From: Vitellaria paradoxa
Taxonomy: Eukaryota; Streptophyta; Magnoliopsida; Ericales; Sapotaceae
Length of the DNA: 64,000 nt
Direction: 5' to 3'
NCBI GenBank assembly: GCA_019916065.1
Contig: CM034234.1
Coordinates: 13,870,520-13,934,519 of the forward strand
The position numbers and the translations under genes are program-made. Shown piece after piece: positions 12,001 to 24,700 of this stretch (positions are counted from its first letter, which is position 1; each line of letters begins with the position of its first letter). The notes beneath the pieces are model-generated. The model was not told the DNA's origin and made no database searches. It saw nothing but the letters and a program-made list of their open reading frames with translations.

Positions 12001-15000
12001 GATGTTGAAAGGACATTGTAAAGTACCATAAAAAAAAGGTGAGCTGAAGAATTGAAAATTTCCATGAGCTTTCCTCAAACCTTCGAGGCAAGTCGCTCAT
12101 TCTCTATACATGTCTCTGTGTGTATATTATATCTATCTACATATATGTAATCTTCCTCAATTCGTAATCTCTTTGTGGAATATACATCTTCTGCAGAATC
12201 TGTAAAGTTCCTAACGATCGAAATTCGAAACCATGAACTTAAGGAATTACTATTTGCACTCTATTTTTAGTTTCTTGCACTCCATCTTCTCTCACAATGA
12301 ATAATACTTATTTGGAATGCAAGAAACTAAAAGTGGAGTGCAAATAAGCTCACCCATGAACTTATTTGCCAAAAAAACCCACAACCAAAGGTTTGTTATT
12401 TGGTCATGTCAATGATTCGTCATTGGTGTTATTTGTTGACTATCACTTAATATGGCATTAACGTATCATTTTTCCTTTTAGCTTTATTACTTTAAGTTAA
12501 AACTCCTCTTTTCTTATTGATTTGCTAATTGGATCATCCAATTATTAATGATATACATTTTTATAAAAACACAACTATTATCTTATCTTTCTTAATAATT
12601 AATTTTTAACTTTTTTTTTTATTTGACATATTTATACTTTATAGTTTAAAAGAATTTAAATATAAAAAGATAATTTTAATTATTTTTTAAAAAATTAAGT
12701 AACTAGAAAATGAAAAGCTCATTGGCTTTTCAAACGGTGTCGTCAAATTGGACAAATTTGTTTGCCTGCCTTTTACTTTAAGGATTTTCATATTCATCAA
12801 CAGGATCCAGATTCCCACTTTAAGGATGTAGTTGCAATCAACCTTGGTGTCGATAACAACTTTTATGGCTTTCACTTTGTTTAGATTCTTTTGGTTGTCG
12901 TGGTTGGTGTGTCAAAATTTAAATTAATTTTAACAAATAAATCTATATCAATGTATGCTATTTTTTTATACATCTAAATAAAAAATAATAAAAAGTTAAA
13001 AATTAAAATAATTTTAATAAATAAATCTATATCAATATATGCTGTTTCTTTTATAAATTTAAATTAAAGAAATAATAAAAATTTAAAATTTAAAATAATT
13101 GTACTAAATAAATCTATAACAACATCTTTATATCATTTTCACATTGAATTATTCTTTAAAAGAGGATTGAGAATTTCAACTGAGAAGAATGAACTATTTA
13201 CTAATTTAGTGAAAAAAATCGAACCTGAAATGAAATTTCATATAATATATGTCTATGATATTTACGTTATTTCATTTTACTGCCTAATTCACAAAATCAG
13301 AAAATAATATACTTTTATTATGTATTGTAAAATTAATTTCACCACCATAATGATTTCTACAGACTGCAGCTATTGAAGATTTTATAAAGAACAAATTTCA
13401 TAATCATCAGTGCTGGATTTTCCTGCAAAGCCAATTCATTTTCGTAACATAACCAAAACACATAAAAATGTATTTGATTTGCCTTTATAACATATTGGAC
13501 CAAAATTATTCAAAAACAGGAATCATATCTTAAAGAAATAAAAGTTTTACATACAACTTCAAACCTATTGCTTATTGGTATCCGAAATGCATATTTTCAA
13601 GGATGACATGCGATGCAATCGACTAAATATAGTATATTTTAGTTAGACAATGCATTGACTCCTTGCTAGATAAAACCAAACAACCTTATGCTAAAAAAAG
13701 TAGTTCATTAAGTTAATTATTTTTTAATGTTGAGTTTGGTTTGAGGCAAAAATGAAGGAAAAGGAAGGTAGAGAGAAAGAATTTTGTTTTCCGTTTATCA
13801 TTTTCAATCCAAAAACATAATTATCCTATTAAATAAATATTTTAATTTATTAACATTAATTTATAATTATAATTATCTTAATTTATAGTTATATAATCTA
13901 AAAGGAAATGATATTGTACATAATTACCACTTATTTCTAATTTTATTTTTTTAATTTCTAATATTGTTTGATATTTTTTAATAAATAATATTACAGTATA
14001 TATAATTTGAATAAACAATATTACAATTTTATTTAAGATATATCACTTATTTTTTCTAATAATAAAAATAATAAAGGACATGTTATTTGTTAATAAATTA
14101 AAATCTTTATTTAATAGATTAATCATTTTTTTTATTTTGTTTAATAATAATTATGTTTTCAATTAAAGTAGCAAAAAAGAAAAAAAAAAAGGATTGTTCC
14201 ATAAGACTTATCTTATGGAAACATGTTTGTACTATTAAAAGTTTTGGTATTAACATAATGAATAAATGGTACAAATTTGTTATCAGTAAATGCACATGAA
14301 AATAGGATTAATCGCATAGATGAGAAAGATGGCAAGGTGAAAGAAATGGACATTTTATTTAAAGATATGAATAAAGTTGCCACATAACTCAATATGGAAA
14401 ATATATGAAGATTTTAATGTAGGTTTTATTTTTTTAAAATAATATTTTTATTTTTTATTGTTAGCTTATTTTTTAAATTTAAATATATAAAAGAACAAAC
14501 ATACACACGCAACGCACGTGCATTTTTCTAGTATAACTACAAAGAAAGAAAAAGAAGGTAGATATCAGATGTAACAGACCTGACGAGCCAATTCAGCAGT
14601 AGGTACCAATATAACAGCACGAGGATTTTGTGGTAAGGGTTTGCCAAGTCCTTGGAGCTCTTCTTGCCTCAAACGCTGAATTACTGGTAATAGATATGCT
14701 AAAGTTTTTCCAGAGCCACTTTGGTCAGCCATAATGCAGCTCTTTCCCCCAATAACATGTGGAAAAGCCAAGGCCTGCATTTATTCAAGATTGCAGTAAT
14801 TATGCTCATTGAAAACCAGGTGAAGTTATGTAACCTGCAAGTGCAGCTATGTGTTTTATAAGAGGCCCAACAGATACGAGCCTCAAATCATAAAAAACCC
14901 ATCTTGAAGTATATTACCCATTACATCAATAAACTAAACCAAAAGTTCAAGTCTAGTATTACACTGAATATGACATTTTTAGCAGAACATTATAAGGCTA

Positions 15001-16959
15001 ATACAAATGCAGAGGCTCAGCTTAATAAAAAGTGTCACTTGAAAGTTGATAAGATACCATCCAGAAGGAATAAACCAACAGAAGTACACTGTGAAAACAA
15101 AGATCTGAGCATGGATATAATACGACTAAAACAACCAACAAAAACTATAATGCAATACAATTATAGCACGGATATGGAACATGCTCAAAAATTTATAATG
15201 CAAAATCTAAGACACTTTTCACAGGTAAGCAGTTCCCTATTAATGCCTTTCTAAAAATATTTTGTTTGCATAAATACAAAATAAAAAAAAAAAAAGTTTC
15301 AAAAGTCTAGTCAAGTTGGAACAAAATGATCATTCGTGGCCTTGATCACAAGCAAAATGATCATCCATAGCAAAGTGAAGCCAAAAAGAAACCCTTAAGA
15401 AATCATGACGGAGCAAAGTGAAGTCCATGGCCTAGATCACAACTTTAGTCATTTTAAGCAAGTCGTATTTAAAGTTTAAAGCTGAACATTGTCAGATGAA
15501 CACACCCCCTGTCATGCGCACAATGTCTGCCAATAATTAATTGGATGAACCAAACATAGTCACAGAGGCCCAATAAATTATTAACAGAAAACACTCATGG
15601 CTAAGCCTCTTTATCAACATACCTGAATGTGCGAAGCGTGTCTTATATGCTGACCCATTAGAGATTCAATCATATAATCACTGCATCCTAATTCTCCAAA
15701 GGACTTGCGACTGAAAAAAGCACCATCAGCAGGCAATTTTTGCCACTGCTTTATGTTGTCCGCAGATTTAAAATAGGCCCTATGAGTGGGCCCTCCATTG
15801 CCCCATCCTGTTATGGAAGCAGCAGAAGCTTTTGGAACTGGAACATCTTGCCTGTCAATTTCCTTAAATTTTGTTTGCTTAGATTGAAACTTTGAGAACT
15901 GTTTAACACCAGCTTTAACAGCTCCTTTCGACTGGCCCACGTCTTCCTCTGTTTGGGATTCTCTTGAAACACTTTTACCTCTAGCAACATTTAATCTCTT
16001 CTGTTCCTCTAGGAATTCAGGTTTGGATTGTGAACTACTAGATACATTGAGAGCTGCGTCTTCTTCGGTAAGGTCATGATACTTGTAGTTATTGCCATCG
16101 CGCTTCGTCCTATTAAATTTTTCAACAATAGACCTTACTCTCTGGGCTTTCAGTCTTCCAAAACTCCCTATTGACCCACTATTGCCAGTAGATGTAACTG
16201 CTGCCGCTGGTTCCATGCCTGTGCTACCCAAAATAACTGTGAACTACGGAGCATAATGCAGCACTAGACCTCAAATAACAAAATTGATACATGGTGACAG
16301 GGAAAAGTGAAAAATGAATGTCAAATTTCATTCATGCGTGTGGCTGTGTGTGCTATTCTAAGAGCCCTACACAAGGAAGAAGAAAATGTTAAACACATCA
16401 ACAAAACGAAAAAACTTTAAGTAAGGTGCATTCAGAAATCATTCGGAGAAGAAAATTAGGGAATTTAAAGATCGTGTAAACGTGCTTCAATCTAATAATC
16501 TATCCCCCCGGGCGAACAACAACTGAAACTTAACTTGGCAATGAGAATTCACATAATACATTGCCAAAATTGACGAATTAATAATATATCTATCACATAA
16601 GATGGCGCGAATTAAAATTAAAATAATTGATGAAAGTGGGAACCTTGGTGGCCGCCTTTTCCTCCATTGATGTTGCTATTGCTATTGCTATTGTAGTCAA
16701 TTTCACCAGAAATCGGTCCAGCGATGTTGCCACTACTACAACTACTGCTAGTGATTTTGTTGGAGGGTTTGCAACACAGAAGAACTTGCTTAGAAGAAGA
16801 GGGGTTCCGAGTATAACTAGTACTAGCTCTATCAACCGCCAAAACCTTTGGCCATCCGATACGGAAACTTTGACTGGTGAAGAAAACGCATCGATGGCAG
16901 ATATTATCGTTCCCAAGCGGAGGTTGTGGCATTTGCAGGTGCAGGACGACCATCGCCAT
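1..16959 (-). CDS. RH50: DEAD-box ATP-dependent RNA helicase, RH50-like, chloroplast-type (partial, C-terminus beyond left edge)
   Basis: Eight exons assemble with consistent phase: 16644-16959, 15623-16236, 14580-14774, 2381-2568, 1395-1608, 934-1065, 660-835, and 1-188 (continuing off the window). The visible part is about 674 residues. The first ~100 residues are Ser/Asn-rich and acid-poor, like a plastid transit peptide; a low-complexity linker follows to ~residue 305. Helicase motifs in order: [10 protein letters not shown] (326-334), Ia PTAELA (~368), GG (397-398), Ib TPGR (418-421), II DEVD (442-445, variant of DEAD), III TAT (474-476, variant of SAT), then the second RecA domain with TIIFCNK, motif V ([11 protein letters not shown]) and motif VI ([11 protein letters not shown]). 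The family unwinds or remodels RNA using ATP; RH50 proteins of Arabidopsis and rice are predicted or shown to act in chloroplast RNA metabolism. The start ATG chosen is the first ATG in the open frame. The exon 1/2 junction is the least certain. The intron at 2569-14579 is unusually long because of transposon insertions. Confidence 0.9.
1895..2139. repeat. Imperfect 42-bp direct repeats flanking a 160-bp insert
   Basis: Positions 1895-1936 and 2098-2139 are similar direct copies (both contain a gtgagt..catgttgcaa core). They flank a segment with GC-rich text, a T-run and an A-run, which looks like a small inserted element in an RH50-like intron. The identity is only about 75%, so this is an old duplication at best. 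Confidence 0.4.
3264..3276. repeat. LINE target-site duplication, left copy
   Basis: AAGTATTTAGAAG here recurs immediately after the LINE poly(A) at 7407-7418 (with the first A merged into the tail). A 12-13 bp duplication is typical of target-primed reverse transcription. Confidence 0.85.
3277..7406 (+). mobile_element. L1-type non-LTR retrotransposon (LINE), 5'-truncated, inactive
   Basis: The element is bounded by a 12-13 bp target-site duplication (3264-3276 and 7407-7418) and ends in a short A-run after an AATAAA-like signal. It contains the tail of ORF1 (3365-3667, basic, with a [12 protein letters not shown] segment common at plant LINE ORF1 ends), then ORF2 from 3681. ORF2 keeps an APE-type endonuclease, a reverse transcriptase with the FADD box, and a zinc-binding zf-RVT tail. 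Full plant L1 elements are usually 6 kb or more, so about one third is missing at the 5' end. It lies in the antisense direction within an RH50-like intron, so its own coding strand is opposite to the host transcript. Confidence 0.92.
3681..7296 (+). pseudogene. LINE ORF2 (endonuclease / reverse transcriptase / zf-RVT), frameshifted
   Basis: The start reads [12 protein letters not shown], the classic first strand of the APE-like endonuclease. The frame then shifts near 3790 (an extra G in the LQ-ETK region) and near 3810, runs open to 4935 with the endonuclease SDHFPI motif and the [11 protein letters not shown] linker, shifts again near 4900, passes through the reverse transcriptase fingers ([18 protein letters not shown], 5310s; [13 protein letters not shown]), shifts near 5500, and continues with [15 protein letters not shown] and [10 protein letters not shown] (~5740). 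Stops occur at 6622-6624 and 7135-7137 (the latter in place of a conserved Trp). The zf-RVT domain is at about 6740-7030 (CPLC..H..HC). No full-length product is possible. Confidence 0.9.
7407..7418. repeat. LINE target-site duplication, right copy
   Basis: AGTATTTAGAAG follows the A-run and matches 3265-3276 exactly. Confidence 0.85.
9128..9275. mobile_element. Short MITE (family also at 37792-37925)
   Basis: It begins TTTAGGCTCTATTTAGAGG and ends CCAAATGCCCCCTTAA. The ends form imperfect terminal inverted repeats of the 'cellular-text then ..AAANGCCCCC' style common in plant hAT/Harbinger MITEs. The interior (ttatttactttttatctcac) closely resembles the copy at 37792-37925. Confidence 0.5.
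9861..10335. repeat. 89-bp tandem repeat, about five copies
   Basis: The motif AATTTAACTCAA (followed by tRtcccttcattatct) starts at 9861, 9950, 10039, 10155 and 10244. The spacing is 89, 89, 116 and 89 bp. The copies are 85-95% similar by eye, and the 116-bp step contains an extra T-run segment. Confidence 0.85.
11721..11862. mobile_element. hAT-like MITE
   Basis: It starts GAGCCCGTTTGAAAGC and ends TTCCAAACACCCCC, an inverted pair typical of small plant hAT-type MITEs. There is no coding content. The target duplication is not clear. Confidence 0.5.
12251..12346. repeat. Palindromic hairpin element (MITE-like)
   Basis: The left arm 12251-12284 (TATTTGCACTCTATTTTTAG...) is the near-perfect inverse of 12314-12346 (...CTAAAAGTGGAGTGCAAATA). 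The arms of about 33 bp enclose a 30-bp loop. It could form a strong hairpin and looks like a very short MITE. Confidence 0.7.
12918..13130. repeat. AT-rich tandem repeat, period about 90 bp
   Basis: The phrase ataaatctatatcaat(g/a)tatgct occurs in two units, with a third partial copy near 13100 (aaataaatctataacaac). No coding content. Confidence 0.65.
14775..15622 (-). other. RH50-like intron without recognisable content
   Basis: The intron lies between the linker exon and the motif I exon. It has canonical GT-AG borders on the minus strand. I see no transposon or RNA gene in it. Confidence 0.7.
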
Positions 16960-18772
16960 GCTCGAAAGGACACGGAATTTCTTCAGGTTCAGCAAATAAA
17001 CAGCTCATATCATAAACCCTCAAAGTGTGTGCATACAATTACAACATACAGTGATGGGTGATTTCTAATTGCACTATCAAATAAATTTTTTCAAATAAAA
17101 TTAATCGATTATCCTATTTTTTTTAGTAACATATTTTATACAATTCAATATAATAATTATTTTTTTTATAAAAAAAACCTAACTTTGTACTAACGTGAAA
17201 AACTAAAATAGAGTATAAAAATTTATTTCTGCAATACAAATATACTCACCCATGTATAATTTATAAGCTAAAGTAAAAGTCAGAAATTAAAAATAAATAA
17301 AATAATTCTTATTTTTATTTTTATTTTTTAAAAAATTAAATTAAATATTTAAATGATGTAGAATTAAATTAGAGAAGACAATTTTTTATTACTATAATAT
17401 TTTTCAATTATAAAATAAAAAATCATAAAAGTTGTTAGGAGTTTTTTTATTAGTTATAAAAGTATAATAATTGTAATAAAAATTTTTCCCTAATATTTAA
17501 ATAACTAGTGTTTTAAATAATAATGATTTAACATGTAATTTGACATGTTGGTGTCAATATTTAAAATCTATGTACTATTATAAATAAAATAAATTGATGA
17601 TTGGACACAATATTTTTAAAGTTTAATTTGATATTATTTTTAATTTAAATAATTTTTTTTTTGGGATGTTGAATTACCCTCCCCCATGTCTTCATTATTT
17701 TCATGTTATGCCTAAAGAGGAGAGGATGAGTGTGTATATAATGTGGCCAGAAAAATATAACGTAAGGTTATTAATGAGAATATGATCTTATATTTAAACC
17801 ATTATAAGTAAAAAATAGAGAGATGTGAGTTGAGTTGAGAGATTTCTCACCAATGTAATATTATTTGAATAATGATTTGCTTTCTGCGTTATTCAATTAT
17901 AGATGGAGGCAAAACTAAATTACGTTAATCTTGTAATTGAAAAATATTATTCTTATAATACTTTACATGAAATATAATTGTTTTATGACATTTTTGTAAG
18001 AAATTTTCAAAATAATGAATTTTTTAGACTTAAAATTCTGTTTTAATAAATTAAAACCTTAAATTTTCAATTACATAAACTTTTAATCCATGTGCAACTA
18101 GATTTTGTATCACGTACTATTAGAAAGCAATAAAAGTTTATATGATTGGAATTTCAAATTTTTAGGTCATTAACAAGAAATTTTTAGTTCCTTTTTTTAA
18201 AAAAATAAAATAAAAAATTCCCTTCTTAAAAAATAACTATTTAAAACTCAAAAAGTGACATAAAGGGGAAGTAGGACTTTTGTAAAGCTCAGTTCAAACA
18301 TTCTATCTTCACGTCAAACATGTAGAAATCATGCAAGAAAAATGCCAATCTCTCTTTTCTCCGTGATTTAGAACTTTTCCTTTATTAAATAAAACAAAAT
18401 ATTCTGATTTAAAAAAAAAAAAAAAACACAGATAACTTATTCTTCAAAAAATAAAACAAATAACTTTGTGACTAACAAAGACAACTCATCAAAGTTTGCC
18501 CATCAATAGTAAAATGAAATCCCTCGGATCTAACTTCATGGCCCTGGAAAGAAACAACAAACGAATTTTGCAGAACAAAACCACTTTGATCAGAATATTA
18601 TCAGATACACCATTTTCAGTTTATACTAAAAGAACAACCTTAACGATCCTAAATTACAATAACTCAGGATTAAGTTGCCGAATTGTCAACCATTTTCTCA
18701 ACAACAAAAAATGTGTATTGTTACTTACCAAAAATAAAACAATGTGTATTGTTGTTAAATGAGATCTAATGC
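16960..18772. other. Intergenic region: RH50-like 5' flank and GPI7 3' flank
   Basis: The stretch holds the promoter and 5' UTR of the RH50-like gene (from 16960 upward) and the 3' UTR of the GPI7-like gene (just below 18773). It is mostly AT-rich. Positions 17051-17253 have weak inverted ends (ATGGGTGA ... TCACCCAT) that may be a decayed MITE. Nothing coding is supported. Confidence 0.6.
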
Positions 18773-21700
18773 TTAATTTTTCAGCGATTTTACTCCTCTA
18801 ACGTCATCTTCAACTGGATCCGAATAGTAAAGCAATGCCAGGAGTATTAGAACATCTGTAAGGAGGAGGCCGATCACATCAAAAACAAATTTGGGAGCAA
18901 ACAATCCCCATACCTGCAAGAAAATTCAGCAGTAGGCAAATCGTTACAACATGCTAAATACTAAATTTGCACAGACGAACACGAATGTATTAATTAAGAC
19001 TGTGGTCTAAGTAAGAATACCATCAGGTGCCGTCTTTGAATTGCGACACATAATATTGTAAACGTAACGGTGGTGGCAGTAATAAGTCCGTAGATCAAAT
19101 ACACCTGAAACATAGAAGACGATCAATAACAACTTCAATGAACTTAAAATATCCCATCTAGAAAGAACTAAGAGGATGCATATCCTGTGTGATGAACTTA
19201 CTTGACATAATTGCATGAAAAAAAATCGTTTCCTCTGCTCAACTTGACCAAATGGAAGTTGGCGTGCAACAAGAAATGGAAGTCCAAGTATGGGAAGGAT
19301 GTGAGAAAAACCAAATGTATCAATACTAAGAAGAATAGCTTGGGGAATAAGGATGAATTCTTCAAACCTGAAAAGAGAGACATAGCCTCAGTCAATCAAT
19401 CAGGTGAGTCAATGGAAGTAATAGCAGAGAAGTTAGTTTGTCACTAGGTTTCCCATCTTCTAAATAATGTTAAGCTGGGGTGGGGTCATTATTAGTTGCC
19501 TTGCCTAATAAGTCATAATTCCACCTCCCACCTCAAAAATAAAAAAAAAGAAAAAAAAAATGGTGGGGGTAGAGAGAGAGAGGAGACTATATACATATTA
19601 TGAGGATTAAAAAGGCACATACTAACCCAATAAATGCAGCAGCATAATGGAGGCCATCAAAAGCACACCTAAACAAAATATTGCAATGGGTTAAGAATTA
19701 CAGGGCACAGGGAATGAAAAAGGACTACTTCCAGTTCAAGAAGCAAAATAGATTATCAATACTAATAAGGGGTTGTAAGCGAGACTACAAGAGTGCAGCA
19801 ATACCAGAGTTCAGAACCAAAATGAATGAAACAACTATTGAACAACTCTTTAGAGCACAATCTAGACTAGAAAAGGCTCAATCAGCGGACATTCCAAAAA
19901 GCTAAGAGCAGAACATTTTACCAGTGACCAGTACAGAAAAATAGGCACACAGCTAGAAGGCTCCATTGTGTAACAGAGGACAAATACATGGATAATGTTC
20001 CAAGAGTTCCATTTTTAGAATCCAGTTCCAAACTCTCCAACCTCATTATGCACCAACCTAGCAAAGAGTTCACCATAAGTACAAACACAAAAGTCTAAAA
20101 ACCAACATAGCTATATCTCATAAAGAATTCCACAGTTAAATTAAGAATTGAAATATCCAAATGCATATCAGGCATGTTACTAGCTTACAGTCTACAGACA
20201 TGGGAATGCAAATGACCATAAAGACATGATTCTATGGATTAAAGAATCATAGACAGATAAACTGTAGCACAAGTTCAATACTCTACCAAGACAAAAGGGG
20301 CAATGAAGAGAAAGCACCTCCAAGTATGAAAGCTATAGCAACCAAGGGACCCTGTCTTCCAGAGAGAATAATAATTGTTGAACTCCATGCCGATAACATG
20401 CCCACCATTTTAATAACCATGCTTTCTTCCCAACTTGACATATTTTTTCCACCAACAAATTGAAGAAGTGCCAGAGATAACAGTTGTGCACAACCAATAG
20501 CATATATCATTCTAGGGATGAAATTTTTTTGTATGCCTTTAAGCAGAGGCAGATCTAGTAGTTTACTTTCTGAGGCCCAATATGCTGCAATGAGCAAATA
20601 ACTTAATATTGATCCTGTTATAACATACTTCAGAGTTCTCTGACATGAGCTGCGAGCAAAGCTCTTATGCAGCATGAATGACAATACGAACAGAGCTAGC
20701 ACTGGTATGAGTTCAATGATATGTCTCCGATAAAGATAGCTTTCAGCACTACCAAGCATCCATGAAGGAAACACATCCAGTCCTACTGATGTCACAGTCT
20801 GCTTTGATAGTCCAAGTTCAATAGAAAATCTGAGAATGGAAATTAACAGAACAAACAAAAGTGCCTGCAAACACAATCACCAAACAGTTTAGCCCCCAAG
20901 CAAAACTTGAAGAGTAACATTCTGTTAGTGTCTTATCACAAAAAATAATAAAATGTATATTATAAATTTGCAAGCCATAATTAATTGCAGCCAAAGTAAT
21001 TGACAAAAGTAAATCAAGCACAAAGTAAGATTCCTACTTCCAGTAGCATCTTCCTTTTCATCATTGAATGACGTAAGTTGAGCATCCCAATCGTGGCTGC
21101 AAGAAAACTTGCGACTTTTCCTTCTTCCACTGATCTCATAGAATTTAATTAAACAAACAAGTGAAAAGTTACGTTAATAATGAAAGAGAATATGCATCCA
21201 AGAGTCATTAAGGTCTATATGGAGTCAGAACTCACAAATATAACTATTAGAAAGGAAGCTGCATGCACGTATTGCCACTATCAGACAAGAAAAAGGCAAT
21301 CCATAGGAAACCCCAGACTTGCCATGTGAAGGAACATAAACTCCAGAGAGTTTTCCCAGCCTTCTGATTGCAAACAAATGGACAAGAAGTGAAATCAGCA
21401 TCATACCAAAACCAATGCCCATCAACTTCAAATTAAACTCAGTCCATTTTGAGCGTGCTAGCTCAGCAACACTTGCCAAGTAACTAAAATATAGATTAAT
21501 TAGCCTCGTGAGATCAGGTAATGGGGTATGACAGCTTTCATTTTTATGTAGTACTAAGTCCATCATAGTATGTGACCAATACTCCATTGCTTGAGAATAC
21601 ATGGCTGATAAATGCAACAAGTCTTCACTTGAAAACCCAATAACAGATGAAGCTGAATAGACATCAATGTATCTCTTCACCTACATAAATTAGTACATTT

Positions 21701-24700
21701 ATTATCAATAAGTGGTAAAATAAAAGAGATAAGTTCCTTGAAACACATGCAGTCAGCTAAAATGCAACAGAAGCAACTGCCCAACATGCATGATGGTTGA
21801 CATACTTTCTTTTTACATTTGAGCGGTTAGTCAAGAGATTAAAGATTGAATTATACATCCAACTGGTCTATATATTTTAGTGCTTTATATAGAGAGCTTT
21901 GCTTTTGTTAGTTCCCCCATACTAAGTAAAATTATGACACACTTCCTTTTGGTGCTTCCTATTAGACACCTGACCATTTAGTTCCTTGAAGTAGGACAAC
22001 ACTACAAAACTTAAAAGCGATCCCAGATTATCTAATTCCCCAAACCCCCCTCTAAAAAAAAAAAAAGTCTCTATTATTTGTTGCAACTTTCTGTTACATG
22101 GACTCAGCACTTCAGAGGGAATTACCCGCGTCAACGCGACATGACACGGTGCAGGATCTGCGTCCAACATGGCACCTTCTCTCTTGGTTACAACTGCTTT
22201 AACAAGCTCACTACTCATTGTGTTACCAATTTGGGTTTGGCTTGTCTTGCTTGATCATTGTTCATTGCTCATCTCCAAGGGGAATTTTTTTTATTTTTGA
22301 TTGGTTGCTGCTCATTCTCCTTATTCTCATTGTTAATGGCTTCCACTTCTTTTGAAGTTAAGACTGCAGATGGAGCTAGAGACTCTTTCACTTGTATCTT
22401 TGACTCCGCCATCTCTGTTATACCGATTGACAGTCTTACTGATTCAATCTCTTGCGAAAAGGTAAATGGAACTAACTATTTGATTTAGTGTCATGCCCTT
22501 CGAGTGTTCCTTACTAGTTGACAGATGGAACATTACATTATAGATTTCCCTCCAGACTCCCAGTCCTCTATCTACCCGCAATGATGGCCTGCAGATGTAG
22601 TTGTGATCAGTCAGTTGTAGCACAGTTAAAAGCATTCGGTTTTGTGGATTGTTGTCATGTGTAGCACTTCAAAGCCCATCTGGGATTCTTTAGCAATGGA
22701 GCAATATTTCAGAGATTTTTTAGGCCTACGAAAAACTCTTCTCCTTTCAACAGGGTTTGATTATTATAGCACTCTTAAGACTCCGAGTGATAGTCTCTTA
22801 CAGTTTTAGACTTTCTTAGAGACAAAAGCTGAGATGATAAAGTGGTAGGAAGAACTGCCAGCTGTTTTGCTTCTTCATTAGGCTCAGTGATGATCTTCAT
22901 GGCTACCATTCACCATTCCTACCGTGGCTAATGCGTACTCCTAACTACAATGCTCTTCTATAGGCTATCATTCTTGGACATCACCCTCTTGTTCTTCCTA
23001 TTCTTTTATCCTAATTGCATCAATACGACAGTGACAAGTATTGATGCTAAAGACTATGACCAACATTGATCAATCTATTCCCCTACTATTACAATATCAA
23101 AATCCTTCAGTTATAAGTCTTCCCACTATGCCTATTAAGACTGCAGCAGTGCAGGTACTCCTGATCCTGTGTACCATACAGGAACATTTCCAACTGTTAT
23201 CCCTAATAACACTTTCTCTTGTTCCAAAATAAAAACAAATGAAAACCTACAAAGTCCAAGTTTTGAGTGTATTATCAACCCTAAAGAAAGGATAAGACCC
23301 CTCAAATCAGTTTACTATTTATTATTTACAAGTGCAGGGTCTTGATTCTGAACTCAATAAAAGGTTGATTCCAAGAATTTTAAAAATAAATGAAAGAAAG
23401 AGGTCTTGATGATATATTAAAAATAACAACAAAGAATACCTGCCAAGAATTGACGCAGAGCAGATTGACGTAATTTTGCATCCATTTTTCCCTATCTGAT
23501 TGATTTTGGCACATATCCCTTGTAGAGCGTTCCAAGTTCCACGTTTCAGCAGCTAAAGCATACAGTTCAGGATTAACACGTCCAATGCTGTATAGGAAGT
23601 AACCTGATGTTATTTTAGGAATATAGTTTTTGACGTTCTCAAATTTATCAATATATTTAAATAAACAATAACAATGCAAACTCTTTAGAAAAGGCAGATC
23701 AAAACAGAAACTACTTTAATGTTCAGATTCAAATCAGTGACAGCAAAAGGACAAAGTCAAATCGAACCTCAATAGAATTCCAATTCCAGAGTGACAGTGT
23801 TTGTCACACAACTTCGAAAATTTCTTTTTCTGTTAAATATTTTTCTACACCCATGGCAAAAGAATCCGACTTAACAAAACAAGAGCTTTAAAAGAAAATC
23901 CAAGAAAATTGTAACACCGGACATTTAGGTATATCAATGAACTTTAATATACTGAGCCTCATCACGCTAATTGACATTAACTCCTTAACTTATATTCCAG
24001 TGTAGATATTACCACAAATATTTCCTAGTTTAAATTCGTAGAACACAAGGGAAGGTGGCATAGCCTTGCAAGATGTGGGACGCACATGAACAAACCAACG
24101 ATTTAAAAAGCATAGCCTTGAAAGATATGGGATGCACTTGAACAAACCAACGGTTCATTTTTTAAATTTACCATCAAAAAGCATCTGATGTTATAAAATG
24201 ACAGCACTATATCTTCTAAAGTCACTAAGGAAAATCATGTGAGGATAAAAAATTCCAATTCCAGAATCTGAGTCTCTGCTAAGTGATCCACCAGTAGGAG
24301 ACATTCTTACCAAAAACCAACACTGCAGAATTGCCCACCACATATTAAGAAATTTCTTTTTAAAGGTTGATTTACTAACTATGAAATGAAGGTAATTGGT
24401 CCAAATATTAAAATTCACAGAATGCTTACACTGCACCTTCCAAAAGGAGATGGAACACCAAGTAATGCTGACACAGTCGCTGCAAAGTCAAGCTGCAAAT
24501 ATTGGCTTGGATGAGTGTAGTTCATAAGATAAACATAGTATTCAATTTATTTTAATTATAAAAGTTCAACAGATCTACTATCTAAAAAGGAATGACAGTC
24601 CTAACCTGTTGAATAGAGCCAATGCACATCATCCTTCCATCCTGAAACTCAGAACATGAAAAAAATATAAGGGCAGAGATAATTGTTCAATTCAAACCAA

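Larger units (their letters stand above)
9782..14531 (+). mobile_element. Probable non-autonomous Helitron
   Basis: The right end reads CACGCAACGCACGTGCATTT then ttCTAG|T (14506-14532). This is a short CACG...CGTG hairpin, a T-run and CTAG followed by T, which is the hallmark 3' end of plant Helitrons. The left end near 9782 (TC, AT-run, then CACTACTATAAAAAGTCCCA) resembles plant Helitron 5' ends and is followed by an 89-bp minisatellite, a frequent Helitron component. No Rep/helicase coding text is visible. The 5' boundary is uncertain because of the AT microsatellite, and the unit may be a composite. Confidence 0.5.
2569..14579 (-). other. 12-kb RH50-like intron loaded with transposons
   Basis: This intron separates the exon with helicase motifs I/Ia from the exon with GG/TPGR. 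It contains the LINE at 3277-7406, a probable Helitron at about 9782-14531, MITEs, and tandem repeats. The segment 7419-9780 has no recognisable gene. Within it, 7843-8560 is less AT-rich and begins TGTTAGGGAC like a long terminal repeat, but I could not find a matching end or partner. Most of 10340-14500 is AT-rich with only short chance open frames. Confidence 0.8.

Noticed and set aside
14904..15254. 116-codon plus-strand open frame opposite an RH50-like intron
   Set aside because: Lys/Asn-rich AT-driven frame with no domain; lies in an intron of a well-supported gene.
16627..17061. 144-codon plus-strand open frame at the RH50-like 5' end
   Set aside because: It is the antisense shadow of exon 1, whose minus-strand reading joins in phase to the helicase.
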